A DNA stretch of 64,000 nucleotides from an uncultured Chloroflexota bacterium. GTDB lineage: Bacteria; Chloroflexota; UBA11872; VXNJ01. Positions 27,917-37,807 of this stretch are shown here, in pieces. The notes beneath the pieces are model-generated. The model saw only the letters and a list, made by a program, of their open reading frames with translations. It did not search any database and had not been told where the DNA came from. The stretch is taken from positions 1-64,000 of the forward strand of contig CAJWLF010000009.1 of assembly GCA_913043205.1 (NCBI GenBank). The letters are read 5' to 3'. Numbering within the stretch: position 1 is the stretch's first letter; the number at the start of each line of letters is the position of its first letter. Made by a program: the position numbers and the translations under genes.

Positions 27917-29719
27917 TTATTGCCGAATCAAATCTTGAATTTCCCGCATTTCTGTGAGTATGCGAGTTTGCCATCTGGCCAACGCTTCGTCACTTCGAAC
28001 AGATTGTCCATCTGCCTGCAATGATTGCAGGTGTTGATTCTCGGATCGAAGTCCGTTTCGGCGCAGCTGATAAGCGATTCTTTGCATCTCATCAAATGTT
28101 TTTTCAACCGACATTGAAGGGATTTGTCCCATCAATCTAATGACAGTATTGAGGCGGTCTGCCAGCGTGGAATCTAGTTCGTCGCGTATCGCGGTTGCCG
28201 GGTCGCTCTCATCTGTCATACCAATTCTAGCCAATAAATCGGCCAGTAGCCTGTTTTCGCTCGTGGAATAATCCTCTGCGTGGACAATACGAGATATTGT
28301 ACAGAAAGATTTTGGGCTCCTCAGGCCAAGAGCCAAAAGATAATCATCAGGATAATTTACAGGTTCTAGACCTGGTTTTTGTCTGGGTGCTGCCGTGCTG
28401 TTTCTTCGTCGAATGAGCTCTGTTTCCACGGTTTGTTCCGGCATGTTCACCAATTTAGACAAAGTTCGCAAGTAATGAAGTTTTACACTTGCTTCTTGTA
28501 TTGAATTAATTATTGGTGCGGCATCGTCGAGTAGTGCTGCCTGCCCGATAAAGCTATTAAGGTCATGTTTGTTAGCTAGAACTCGGATAAGATAGTCTGC
28601 TAACGGCGTAGCATTTATTACACAGGATTCCCAAGACGGATTATCCGATCGAATCAGGCTGTCGGGGTCTTCATGATCAGGTAGCTGCGCGACTAATATC
28701 TCTGCTTCTAAGCGAGCCTCACTTTGAACTAAGGGTGTGATTGGGTCTGAGTTTTCCTGTCGAAGTGCCTCTAATGCTCGACTAGTGGCTGCCTGCCCTG
28801 CTGGATCTGCATCTAAGGCTAGTACGATTCGACCAGCTAAACGACTGATTTTCTTGATTTGCTGCGGAGACACTGCAGTCCCCATTGAGGCGACTACATT
28901 GTCAAATCCGAATTGGTGTGCTGTGATCGCATCCATATATCCTTCAACCACTACCACTTCTTTTTTGTTGTTAATAGCAGTTTTCGCATGACTTAACGCA
29001 TACAACTCAGATCCTTTATCGAAAACTGGTGTCTGAGGAGAGTTCAAGTATTTTGGTTCTTCGTTGTCTAACGACCGTGCCCCAAAACCTACGACCTGGC
29101 CGGCGCTATTATGGATAGGGAACATGATTCTATTGCGAAAATAGTCGTACGGTTGACCACTCTTACTCTCCCTCGCAAGTCCAGCTGTGAGTAGCTCGCT
29201 CGATGCGAAACCGATGCTTATCATATGTTTGACTAAAGAATCCCAGTTTTTGGGTGAGTACCCTAATTGAAATTGATCTGATATTGGGTCTGTTAACCCT
29301 CGGGTCTTGAGATAATTGATCGCGGCGATTGAATCTCTGGAATTATTCAATTGCAATCGAAAATATTCTGCCGCTGAATCATTGACTGTCAGAATATGTT
29401 TTCGGAGCTGGGCTTGCTCTGTGCCACCAGGGATATCATCGAGTGTTACCCCTGACTGCTCTGCCAGTAGCACGAGCGCTTCCCTAAATTCTAGGTTTTG
29501 AATTTTCATTGTGAAGGTGAATATGTCACCGCCTTCACCACATCCAAAACATTTATAGTTGTTAGATTCAGGGAACACAAAAAAAGATGGAGTCTTTTCT
29601 GTATGAAAAGGACATAATCCACGGTGATTACGCCCGGCCTGCTTGAGCTGAACAGTACGACCTATCAATTCAACGGCACTCAAGCGGTCCTTTACGTCAT
29701 CCACGACGCTAGATGCCAC
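27917..29719 (-). CDS. dnaG: DNA primase
   Basis: Makes RNA primers at the replication fork; 600 residues. The CHC2 zinc ribbon has C36, H39, C57 and C60 (LCPFHTEKTPSF, YKCFGCGEGGD). The catalytic core carries the RNA-polymerase basic motif near GRNHRG and the TOPRIM acidic residues in VVVVEGYMDAI and ALDADPAG. The C-terminal part is the DnaB-helicase-interaction domain, poorly conserved. The GTG start is 7 bases from GGAG. Followed by rpoD in the same orientation and preceded by ppdK with 86 bases between. Confidence 0.97.
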   Translation of the reverse strand: MASSVVDDVKDRLSAVELIGRTVQLKQAGRNHRGLCPFHTEKTPSFFVFPESNNYKCFGCGEGGDIFTFTMKIQNLEFREALVLLAEQSGVTLDDIPGGTEQAQLRKHILTVNDSAAEYFRLQLNNSRDSIAAINYLKTRGLTDPISDQFQLGYSPKNWDSLVKHMISIGFASSELLTAGLARESKSGQPYDYFRNRIMFPIHNSAGQVVGFGARSLDNEEPKYLNSPQTPVFDKGSELYALSHAKTAINNKKEVVVVEGYMDAITAHQFGFDNVVASMGTAVSPQQIKKISRLAGRIVLALDADPAGQAATSRALEALRQENSDPITPLVQSEARLEAEILVAQLPDHEDPDSLIRSDNPSWESCVINATPLADYLIRVLANKHDLNSFIGQAALLDDAAPIINSIQEASVKLHYLRTLSKLVNMPEQTVETELIRRRNSTAAPRQKPGLEPVNYPDDYLLALGLRSPKSFCTISRIVHAEDYSTSENRLLADLLARIGMTDESDPATAIRDELDSTLADRLNTVIRLMGQIPSMSVEKTFDEMQRIAYQLRRNGLRSENQHLQSLQADGQSVRSDEALARWQTRILTEMREIQDLIRQ

Positions 29720-29805
29720 TTTTTTACTCCTATAGTCGATTCTGTCAACTGCTTTTGATAATTACCGTTATTGTCATTTTGGCATGTATGGATACTCAGT
29801 TTAAT

Positions 29806-32463
29806 TTAGACGTCTGCGGGCGGCGCTTTACCAATTGCTGCATGGGAAGCTGCAATCCGGGCTACGGGAACTCGATAGGGTGAACAACTGACGTAATCAA
29901 GCCCTAGCTCGTGACAGAAATGCACAGAATCAGGATCTCCTCCATGCTCTCCACAAATTCCTATCTCAATATCGGACCGTGCCGCTCTTCCTTTTTCGAC
30001 TGCTATTTTCATTAGCTCGCCGACTCCGCTATTGTCCAATACTTGGAATGGATTGGCAGGCAATATTCCATCTTCAACGTATTTGAGAAGAAATTTGCCT
30101 TCGGCATCGTCCCTGCTTATCCCGTAAGTTGTCTGAGTTAGATCATTAGTTCCAAAACTAAAAAACTCTGCCTGTTTTGCTATTTCATCCGCAGTCAAGC
30201 ATGCGCGCGGCACTTCCATCATGGTTCCAAATTTAAAGCTAACCTCAACTCCGTGTTCATTCTGTACGGTTAATGCGGTATTTCGAAGCCTATTTTCTAC
30301 CTCCAGTAATTCATTGATGTGTCCCACCAAAGGAATCATGATTTCAGGTTTGGCTTCTACCCCATCTTGTTTGAGTTCAATTGCAGATTCGATTATTGCT
30401 CTGACTTGCATCTCATATACTTCAGGGTAGACGATGCCTAGGCGACATCCTCTAAGTCCGAGCATTGGGTTGGCCTCATGCAAATCTCGAGCTCGGGCAA
30501 GCATGCGTTCTGCTTCTTTTAGTGCATTGTGTTTCCCTGCAGCACGTAGTCCGTCCAAATCCGACTCTATGTCGTGGATACTGTGGAGGAACTCGTGGAG
30601 TGGAGGGTCCAACAACCGTATTATTACGGGCAAACCGTGCATAGCCTTCAAGATACCTTTGAAGTCTGAGCGTTGAATTGGAAGCAGTTGGTCAAGTGAC
30701 GATTGTCGCCCTTTCTCATCTGCTGCCAGAATCATTTCTTGCACTATTGGTAGACGATCACCTTCTCGGAACATATGCTCTGTGCGGCAGAGCCCTATTC
30801 CAGTTGCGCCATTGTTGCGTGCCAACAAGGCCTCTTCTGGGGTGTCGGCATTGGCCCATACATCTAACTTCCGAGTAGAATCGGCCCACTCTAATAGTGT
30901 TTCAAGATCATCGGTAATCTCGCCCTTTATCAGAGGGGCTTCCCCTAAAATGATATTGCCAGTTGTTCCGTCTACGGTGATCAAGTCACCTTGATTCACA
31001 GTAATTTCACCGACTTGAAAAGATTTGTCTTTTAGGTTCACTTTGATCTCTTCACATCCCACTACTGCTGGCAATCCTAGCTGTCTTGCAACTATTGCTG
31101 CATGGCTGGTGGCTCCTCCACGTGCTGTCAGAATAGCTTTTGATGCGACCATTCCGTGAAAATCATCAGGAGATGTTTCTGGTCGGACTAGAATGACTGC
31201 TTGTCCAGAACGACCTAATTCATCGGCTTCGTCTGCCGTAAAGATGGCTTGTCCACTCGCAGCGCCAGGAGATGCATTCAACCCTGTCGCTGCTGGGGAG
31301 ATATCAGCGACGGGGTCTACCTGAGGATGAAGAACCGCGTTTACTTGTTCCGCCTCTACCCGTTCTAGAGCAGTTCGCTTATCGATCAACCCTTCCCCGA
31401 CCATGTCTACTGCGATCTTGACCGCTGCTCTAGGACTTCGCTTCCCGGCTCGCGTTTGTAGCATAAATAGCTCACCTGACTCTATGGTGAATTCTAGATC
31501 TTGCATTTCCTTATAGTGGTTTTCGAGTTGGTTAGCATATGTCAGAAACTGGTCGTAAACATCGGGCATGATGTCTTGTAGAGTTTGGATTTTTTCCGGG
31601 GTCCGAACCCCTGCTACTACGTCCTCTCCCTGAGCGTTTAACAAATATTCGCCAAACAGAACCTTTTCTCCAGTGATTGAGTCTCTAGTGAATGCCACTC
31701 CAGTGCCTGAATTAGCTCCCATGTTTCCGAAGACCATTGTTTGTACATTCACTGCAGTCCCCCAATCATGAGGAAGATTGTTTGCCGCTCTGTAATCCAT
31801 AGCGCGCTTGCCGTACCAAGAATCAAACACTGCTCTAACTGCGCCCATTAATTGCTCATAGGGAGAATCAGGGAACTCCATGTCGGTCTCGGTTTTTACT
31901 AGTGTTTTAAAATCGCCTGTTAGGGATTGCCATTCTTCGGCGGTTAATTCTGTATCACCGCTTTTCCCAAGTTTTAGTTTGTGTTCAGTTATGAGTTCTT
32001 CGAACTGGTGGCTTTCCACACCTAGAACGATAGAACCATAACCCTGTATAAACCTTCGATAAGAATCCCAAGCAAATCTGTCATCTCCAGTACGAGTCGC
32101 CAGCCCTTGGAGTGTTTCGGCATTAAGGCCCAGGTTTAGCACAGTATCCATCATCCCTGGCATCGAAGCTCTAGCCCCTGACCGTACGGATACTAGTAAA
32201 GGATTCGAATTGTTCCCGAACCCACGACCAGTCTGCTTTTCTATTGTTGCTAAAGAGGCTTGTATCTGGTCTGCTAGGCCTTCAGGTTCATTTTTATCGT
32301 TAGCAAAATAGTCTAAACATGCTTCTGTCGTGATAGTGAAACCCGGAGGGACTGGCATGCCTGCTTTGGTCATTTCTGCGCTGCCAGCGCCTTTCCCTCC
32401 CAGAAGGTTCCTCATGGACTCAGAGCCTTCGCTGAATAGGTAGACCCACTTGTTATCACTCAT
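29806..32463 (-). CDS. ppdK: Pyruvate, phosphate dikinase
   Basis: Interconverts pyruvate, ATP and phosphate with phosphoenolpyruvate, AMP and pyrophosphate, for gluconeogenesis or glycolysis. The 885-residue protein has the N-terminal ATP-grasp domain (GGKGAGSAEMTKAGMPVPPGF), the swivelling phosphohistidine domain with the catalytic His in GGATSHAAIVARQLG, and the C-terminal PEP/pyruvate barrel with FGTNDLTQTTYG and the Cys of GICGEHGGDP. A longer frame reaches 32517, but ATG 32461-32463 follows GGAGG and gives the standard start SDNKWVYLF. Divergent from the MFS gene at 32612. Confidence 0.97.
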   Translation of the reverse strand: MSDNKWVYLFSEGSESMRNLLGGKGAGSAEMTKAGMPVPPGFTITTEACLDYFANDKNEPEGLADQIQASLATIEKQTGRGFGNNSNPLLVSVRSGARASMPGMMDTVLNLGLNAETLQGLATRTGDDRFAWDSYRRFIQGYGSIVLGVESHQFEELITEHKLKLGKSGDTELTAEEWQSLTGDFKTLVKTETDMEFPDSPYEQLMGAVRAVFDSWYGKRAMDYRAANNLPHDWGTAVNVQTMVFGNMGANSGTGVAFTRDSITGEKVLFGEYLLNAQGEDVVAGVRTPEKIQTLQDIMPDVYDQFLTYANQLENHYKEMQDLEFTIESGELFMLQTRAGKRSPRAAVKIAVDMVGEGLIDKRTALERVEAEQVNAVLHPQVDPVADISPAATGLNASPGAASGQAIFTADEADELGRSGQAVILVRPETSPDDFHGMVASKAILTARGGATSHAAIVARQLGLPAVVGCEEIKVNLKDKSFQVGEITVNQGDLITVDGTTGNIILGEAPLIKGEITDDLETLLEWADSTRKLDVWANADTPEEALLARNNGATGIGLCRTEHMFREGDRLPIVQEMILAADEKGRQSSLDQLLPIQRSDFKGILKAMHGLPVIIRLLDPPLHEFLHSIHDIESDLDGLRAAGKHNALKEAERMLARARDLHEANPMLGLRGCRLGIVYPEVYEMQVRAIIESAIELKQDGVEAKPEIMIPLVGHINELLEVENRLRNTALTVQNEHGVEVSFKFGTMMEVPRACLTADEIAKQAEFFSFGTNDLTQTTYGISRDDAEGKFLLKYVEDGILPANPFQVLDNSGVGELMKIAVEKGRAARSDIEIGICGEHGGDPDSVHFCHELGLDYVSCSPYRVPVARIAASHAAIGKAPPADV

Positions 32464-32611
32464 GCCAGATATATCCTCCGAAAATTGGTTGTGTGCAGGA
32501 ATTGCTTTAGGATGCAATTAGATTAGGCTCCCCAAAACACTGTATACGCTAATAGTGTAGTTCAGTACGGGCTCTGTGCGTACAAATCATTTTGAAGGAT
32601 GGTGTTACTGA

Positions 32612-33760
32612 ATGTCTACTGCTCGTATTGCTATCACTGCCAGTCACTTCTGTGTGGACTATATTGGTATTACCGCCAATATGCTTTACCCAATTCTTGC
32701 AGTGTCTTTGGGGTTGAGTCTGTCTCAAGTTGGAATAGCAGCAGGAACGACGATCGCGGTGAATGGCACATCAAATTTGTTTTTTGGACTGCTCAGCGAT
32801 CGTGTAAGTTTTCGGCCAATAATTGTTGGTGGCATAGTGCTCCAGGGAACCATGATCGCATTGCTGGCACGAAGCCCCAGCTATACTTGGATGATGGTGA
32901 TCTTAGTCGGGTTAGGTGTTGGGTCTGGAGCCTATCATCCGGTTGCTATTGCTATAGCAAACAAGATTGTTGCCCGAGGTAAGGGTGTGTCACTGGGTGT
33001 GTTTTTTCTTGCTGGGAATATGGGGATGGCTGTAAGCCCAGCCGTAGCGGGATTAGTACTATACTCGTCGGATTTTGTGGGGTCGCAATACACGAGCGTG
33101 TTGACTATCGTCAGTATAGTAATTGCTGCTGGGCTACTGCTTGCTGTTCGTGGCACAGAGATTGAATTCCATTCTTCCACTGGTGAAGCAAACGTATCAC
33201 ATGATTGGTACAATTTATTCATGCTAGGGTTGGTAATATTGATGAGGGGTCTGGCTTTTGGTGGCGCGCTGGTGTTTCTCCCATTCCTATATCACGCTGT
33301 AGAGCAACCGTCCGTTGCAGGACTAGCGTTAGCGTTTTTTGTTGGAGGATTTGCTTTGGGCACCTTTGCCGGCGGTGCGCTTTCTGATTTTGCTGAAGTC
33401 AAATTGCTTGTCGTGTGCGCATTTGTTTTCGCAGCACCGTTCTTGTTACTTGCTGCATGGATCCCTGGTTCTGGGCTGTCGATTGCCGCTGGGTGCATAG
33501 CTGGTCTGGCTATGGGAGCTTCGCAGACTCCTACGGTATTGGCCGTACAGAACAATCTGCCTAAATTTATTGGAACAGCATCAGGGTTGGGCATTGGGGC
33601 TACTTTTGTTTCGCAGGGGTTAGGGGGAGTGGTTACTGGATTCTTGTCCGAAAGTTTTGGCGTCTTTTTTGCACTAGTGGTTTTAGCAATGTTCCTAGTC
33701 GCTGGCCTCATAACGTCGATAATCCTTCCAGAAGCAATTTGGGATGCTGGAAATAGCTGA
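32612..33760 (+). CDS. Major facilitator superfamily transporter
   Basis: A 382-residue membrane carrier with about 12 hydrophobic segments. Motif A is seen as FFGLLSDRVSFRPIIVGG after TM2, and GAYHPVAIAIANKIV resembles the fosmidomycin-resistance/Fsr-like and nitrate/oxalate transporter subgroup. Substrate unknown. The ATG start follows GGA at a loose distance. Its stop codon abuts the stop codon of the convergent glycosyltransferase gene with no spacer, showing how compact the region is. Confidence 0.87.
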   Translation: MSTARIAITASHFCVDYIGITANMLYPILAVSLGLSLSQVGIAAGTTIAVNGTSNLFFGLLSDRVSFRPIIVGGIVLQGTMIALLARSPSYTWMMVILVGLGVGSGAYHPVAIAIANKIVARGKGVSLGVFFLAGNMGMAVSPAVAGLVLYSSDFVGSQYTSVLTIVSIVIAAGLLLAVRGTEIEFHSSTGEANVSHDWYNLFMLGLVILMRGLAFGGALVFLPFLYHAVEQPSVAGLALAFFVGGFALGTFAGGALSDFAEVKLLVVCAFVFAAPFLLLAAWIPGSGLSIAAGCIAGLAMGASQTPTVLAVQNNLPKFIGTASGLGIGATFVSQGLGGVVTGFLSESFGVFFALVVLAMFLVAGLITSIILPEAIWDAGNS

Positions 33761-34486
33761 TTATCTATTCTTGGCGTTATGAAACATTGACTGTCGTAGG
33801 ACCAGCGATACAAATTTTGGTAGTGCCAACATGCGTTTCCAGCGCTTTGGTTGCTTATAGAGACGGAATCCCCATTCAAGACCGAGTTTTCTCAGCACGA
33901 CTGGTGCTCGTTTGACATGACCTGACAAGTAGTCAAAACTGCCGCCTACCCCAATGCATATAGATGCATTTAACTGTGCTTTGTTTCGAGCTATCCATAA
34001 TTCTTGAGTTGGCGCTCCAAATGCGACTAACAAAATATCTGGATCTGCTAGATTGATTTTGCTGACCGTTTTTTGGTCCATTCTGCTGTCTGCGTCTACA
34101 GACAAGTATCCGGCAATAGTGGCTTGAGGATAAATTTGCAATAAGTTGGTTGCGGCTCTTTCGGCTATACCGCGTTCAGCGCCTAAAAAATACATCGATG
34201 GCCAATTTCCACTTGAAGCTTTTGCAATTTCCTGAATCAAATCAACACCGGTGATACGTTCGGGCAATTTGCTGCCCAACAATATAGAGGCGCCGATTAT
34301 GCCGACCCCATCAGCGACGTTCAAGTCTCCATTTCTAAGGACTGACTGAAATTTTGTGTTCCGTTGCGCTTGAACGATGAATTCTGGATTTACAGTGTGT
34401 ACTGTTTTTGTGTCAGACCCTTTGGCCGAAGCCAATATCCACGACACAGCTTCCTCCATGCGAAGGTTGCTGATAGGGATACCCAA
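33761..34486 (-). CDS. WecG/TagA/CpsF family glycosyltransferase (GT26)
   Basis: Transfers an N-acetylmannosamine-type sugar to an undecaprenyl-linked acceptor in cell-wall or surface-polysaccharide synthesis. Family blocks seen: VNPEFIVQAQRN, ADGVGIIGASILLG, RITGVDLIQE, VAFGAPTQELWI, GVGGSFDYLSGHVKRAP and LGLEWGFRL. The first canonical start, TTG 34484-34486, lies 32 bases after the nearest good ribosome site. An in-frame ATA at 34508-34510 sits 7 bases after AGGAG (34518-34522) and would add GFSTQPIL, matching where homologues begin. Its upstream end meets the GT9 gene, so it is in the folK-folC-GT9 operon. Confidence 0.88.
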   Translation of the reverse strand: MGIPISNLRMEEAVSWILASAKGSDTKTVHTVNPEFIVQAQRNTKFQSVLRNGDLNVADGVGIIGASILLGSKLPERITGVDLIQEIAKASSGNWPSMYFLGAERGIAERAATNLLQIYPQATIAGYLSVDADSRMDQKTVSKINLADPDILLVAFGAPTQELWIARNKAQLNASICIGVGGSFDYLSGHVKRAPVVLRKLGLEWGFRLYKQPKRWKRMLALPKFVSLVLRQSMFHNAKNR

Positions 34487-34514
34487 GATGGGTTGAGTTG
34501 AAAATCCTATTGTT

Positions 34515-35732
34515 TCACTCCTGAACTAGTTGTTTCAAAATAGAGTGCACAGCTTCCATCACTAAATGAGGTTCTATCCATTGCATGCACAGTTGGTCAC
34601 CATATGCGCATGATGCGGGTTCTTGTAGGTTGTAGCAAGGGCTGCAGGGTATATTGGCCCTTACTACCTCAGATGTCCTTCCATAAGGGCCGCTTAGCGT
34701 TGGGTCTGTCGGTCCATATATTCCCACTACTGGGGTGCCGAGCGAGCTTGCTAAATGAAGCGGGCCACTGTCTCCCGATACGAATAAATCCACTTTATCT
34801 AGGATAGCTGCTAACTGAGGAATAGACGTGCTCCCTGCTAGCTGGTTGTGTTGTTTTGACAGGCCACGCAAAATATTCTCGCCTATCTGAATATCCGCAG
34901 GTCCGCCGACGGTGATAAGGTGGAAATGTGCGCGGTCAAGTCTCTCCGCAAGTTGTCGCCAAAATTTTGTAGGCCATCGTTTTGCGTCACCGGTCCGTGC
35001 TCCCGGGTGGAGAGCGATAATTTCTGTTGAACATTCTGGCATTACTGATTCAGCCCACAAGGATTCGCCTTCTGGAATTTTTACGAGGTTGTTCGCAAGG
35101 TCGATGTTATCCGTCATGGACAAACCTCTAACCCACTCTATTTCGTGCTTGATTCCGTCAGATCGTTTACCGGCTAGAGCTACATCGAAGTGTCCGGTGG
35201 ATGCTTCAGAGCCATATCCAATTCTCCATTTAGCCCCACTAAATCCAGTTATCGTCCCAGATAAAGGTCCATACAATGAAATTGCTATGTCGAAGTGTTG
35301 GTTGCGAATTTTTGTAATTACCTCGCCAAATGCCAACCATTTGTCGGGTCTCCAACCTGTTTGGATATGCGTGATTGCGGGCGCGTCTGCCTCAATGATT
35401 TCGTCTATATAAGGACAAAGCCTGGCGATTGTGGCAGATTCTGGTGTCGTAGCAAATGACACCGATATGTCTGGGAACAGTTCCTTAAGGTCGGCGGCCA
35501 ATGCTAGAGACATTACGGTATCCCCAAGTACATCGAAGCGTACCAGAAGGACCTTCTCAGGAGCATCATCAAAAGGCCATAGAGTGTTGCCTCCACGAGT
35601 GATGGATGCATGACTAGTGTTCCGGGCGGATATGCCGCCCAGCAGTGGTTGAATCAATCTGGTTATAACTCGTTTGCTGGCTCGTTTCATAGAGCCTGCT
35701 GACGATTGAAGGGTTTTGTGTCTATCACTCAT
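34515..35732 (-). CDS. Glycosyltransferase family 9 (heptosyltransferase-like)
   Basis: A 405-residue GT9 protein related to ADP-heptose:LPS heptosyltransferases. After a ~60-residue basic N-terminal extension comes LLVRFDVLGDTVMSLALAADL (the family start). Then come ALHPGARTGDAKRWP, GGPADIQIGE, and VSGDSGPLHLASSLGTPVVGIYGPTDP, the nucleotide-sugar site, followed by a cysteine-containing CSPCYN...CMQWI end typical of WaaF-like enzymes. The acceptor may not be LPS, since no lipid A genes are in view. ATG start overlapping the folC stop by 8 bases, indicating translational coupling. Confidence 0.88.
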   Translation of the reverse strand: MSDRHKTLQSSAGSMKRASKRVITRLIQPLLGGISARNTSHASITRGGNTLWPFDDAPEKVLLVRFDVLGDTVMSLALAADLKELFPDISVSFATTPESATIARLCPYIDEIIEADAPAITHIQTGWRPDKWLAFGEVITKIRNQHFDIAISLYGPLSGTITGFSGAKWRIGYGSEASTGHFDVALAGKRSDGIKHEIEWVRGLSMTDNIDLANNLVKIPEGESLWAESVMPECSTEIIALHPGARTGDAKRWPTKFWRQLAERLDRAHFHLITVGGPADIQIGENILRGLSKQHNQLAGSTSIPQLAAILDKVDLFVSGDSGPLHLASSLGTPVVGIYGPTDPTLSGPYGRTSEVVRANIPCSPCYNLQEPASCAYGDQLCMQWIEPHLVMEAVHSILKQLVQE

Positions 35733-37041
35733 CTGGCATCACTTCAGGGAATGATACAGTGTGAGGGTCTGTATCATCGTGCAAGCGTAGAGCTTCTCGC
35801 GCTTCTGCTGCTAGGTACATGCTACCTGTCACTACAACTCCGGTGCTCTCACCCTTGTGGCTGGTGGCAATTTTGAGAGCCTGTTCTACCTTTTTCTCAA
35901 TAACACACGGAATACCGTGCCTTTGAGCCAGGTTATAGATCCGGTCAGGATCCATAGCCTTCGAATGATGCGATTTACAAGCAATAATACTGGCCACCTT
36001 CCCAGCAATGCTATTAAGAATCCTATCCACTTCTTTGTCATAGCTGCAGCCAAATATTAGGGTCAGTGGTTTGTTGGGGCGAAGTTCATCGGCTGTAGCA
36101 ATAGTGTGGTTGATGGAATTTACCGTGTGTGCAGAGTCGATTATTAACAAGGGGTCATTTGTGACGATCTCGCATCTTGCTGGTAGAGAAAACGATCGTA
36201 CAGTACTCATCAGTGTTTTGTGAGGAACGGTTAAACCCTGATCGACATCGACCAAAATGTCTAGTGCTTTTGTTACAACAGCAGCATTGATGCGATTGTG
36301 CATGCCAATTACGTCCTTGCTCCAATAACTTATATCTGAATTTGTGACTAAGTCTATGGGGGCATTGAGCTGAGCGGCTATGTCTTGTATCGAGGTCATA
36401 GCCTTATCTAATTGAGGGGCAGTGATCACAGGAGTAAATGGTTTAATGATTCCTGCTTTTTCATATGCTATTTGCTCAATATGTGTTCCGAGGATACTAG
36501 TGTGTTCTAGTTCTATCGGGGTGATGACGCTTAACTTTGGCGTTATCACATTGGTGGCGTCCAACCTGCCTCCCAAGCCGACTTCGATTATGGCCACATC
36601 AACATTCATTTCTGAGAAATGCTTAAACGCAGCTACTGTTGTCAGTTCGTATGTGGTAGGAACAAATGTTTTTTGACTCTGTCTTGCACATTCCGTCAAC
36701 GTCGATTTAGTCTTTTTGGCTAAGTTCGTGAAATTTAGTTCGCTGATTGGATTCAGGCCGATCTGAATCCGCTCTCGAAATGTGTGAAGATGAGGTTGGG
36801 TGAACAATCCAGTCTTATATCCGGACCTGTGTAGGGCTTCAGCAAGCATGTGGCATGTAGACCCTTTGCCTTTGCTGCCTGCTACATGAATGAGAAACAG
36901 ATCCTTTTCTGGGTTGCCCATATAGTTGAGCATAGAGTTTGTTTTTTCAAGGCCAAAGCCAGTAGCTGTCTTGTTGAATCCAACCCCTCGTTCCCAATCG
37001 GAAAAACTGTAGAAAAATGCTAATGCTTCTGGGTAATTCAT
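35725..37041 (-). CDS. folC: Folylpolyglutamate synthase / dihydrofolate synthase
   Basis: Mur-ligase-type ATP-dependent enzyme adding glutamate to dihydropteroate or folates; 438 residues from ATG 37039-37041. Seen: the P-loop VAGSKGKGSTCHML, the folate-site region FTQPHLHTFRERIQI, EVGLGGRLDATNVI, the central HTSILGTHIEQIAYEKAGI and the C-terminal glutamate-ligase domain with DSAHTVNSI. The frame extends to 37131, but the upstream part overlaps folK out of family context. It lies 8 bases after folK and overlaps the glycosyltransferase gene that follows. Confidence 0.95.
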   Translation of the reverse strand: MNYPEALAFFYSFSDWERGVGFNKTATGFGLEKTNSMLNYMGNPEKDLFLIHVAGSKGKGSTCHMLAEALHRSGYKTGLFTQPHLHTFRERIQIGLNPISELNFTNLAKKTKSTLTECARQSQKTFVPTTYELTTVAAFKHFSEMNVDVAIIEVGLGGRLDATNVITPKLSVITPIELEHTSILGTHIEQIAYEKAGIIKPFTPVITAPQLDKAMTSIQDIAAQLNAPIDLVTNSDISYWSKDVIGMHNRINAAVVTKALDILVDVDQGLTVPHKTLMSTVRSFSLPARCEIVTNDPLLIIDSAHTVNSINHTIATADELRPNKPLTLIFGCSYDKEVDRILNSIAGKVASIIACKSHHSKAMDPDRIYNLAQRHGIPCVIEKKVEQALKIATSHKGESTGVVVTGSMYLAAEAREALRLHDDTDPHTVSFPEVMPDE

Positions 37042-37049
37042 TATCAATA

Positions 37050-37589
37050 TTAGCCTGATTTCCAGCCGGGATGGTCCAGGCTTTTTTCTACTGCAGACCG
37101 TCTCCGCCAAATGCGCACAGTGTCGGTGCAAGATAGCTTTTCTGCGAGATTAGTCGGAGTTCCGAGTATTCCAGGTATTTTTAGGTCCGGAGCGATTTCG
37201 GATAAGGGCGCGCATACAAATAATCTTTTTTCTATTAATGTGTGTGGTATCTGAAGTCTTGGTTCATCTACAAATTGATTCCCAAACGTAAGTATGTCGA
37301 TGTCTATGAGGCGTGGTCCCCAACGGTCTGAAGGAATGCGCCCTAAATCTGACTCTATCTGCTTTATCGTTTTTAGTAGCCCGATAGGATTGGTAACAAC
37401 GTCGACTACACAAATGGTGTTCAAGAATGATGATTGATTCGTGTTGCCCCAAGGCTCGGTCTCATATACAGAAGCGACTGCTACAGGTGAATAATGGGTT
37501 GCTAGCGAATTCAGACCTTGTACGAGCATGCCATATCGGTCGCCTATGTTGGAACCAAGTCCCAAAAAGCAACGTATTGATGAATTCAT
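37050..37589 (-). CDS. folK: 2-amino-4-hydroxy-6-hydroxymethyldihydropteridine pyrophosphokinase
   Basis: Activates the pterin for folate synthesis by transferring pyrophosphate from ATP. The 179-residue protein shows the HPPK signatures: FLGLGSNIGDRYGML at the N-terminus, SVYETEPWGNTNQSSFLNTICVV, and DRWGPRLIDIDILTFGN with the Mg-binding Asp pair. ATG start with GGAG at 7 bases. First gene of a minus-strand operon running into folC and two glycosyltransferases. No folP or folB lies next to it. Confidence 0.96.
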   Translation of the reverse strand: MNSSIRCFLGLGSNIGDRYGMLVQGLNSLATHYSPVAVASVYETEPWGNTNQSSFLNTICVVDVVTNPIGLLKTIKQIESDLGRIPSDRWGPRLIDIDILTFGNQFVDEPRLQIPHTLIEKRLFVCAPLSEIAPDLKIPGILGTPTNLAEKLSCTDTVRIWRRRSAVEKSLDHPGWKSG

Positions 37590-37807
37590 GACAACACTCC
37601 GATAAAGTGGGATTACCTGATTATCCCAGATGTGACCTGTCGAAGCTCGTTTAAGATTGATAATGTAGGGTTTGTGTCAGACATGATGGTCAGAATTATT
37701 CAGAGAAAGGTAATCCAATTTCTCGGTATCAGACAATTATTCACCACAAATGGCTGGGGCGACTATGGGGGGTCGGGCTGCAGATAATAGCGATTCTTCT
37801 GATAAGC

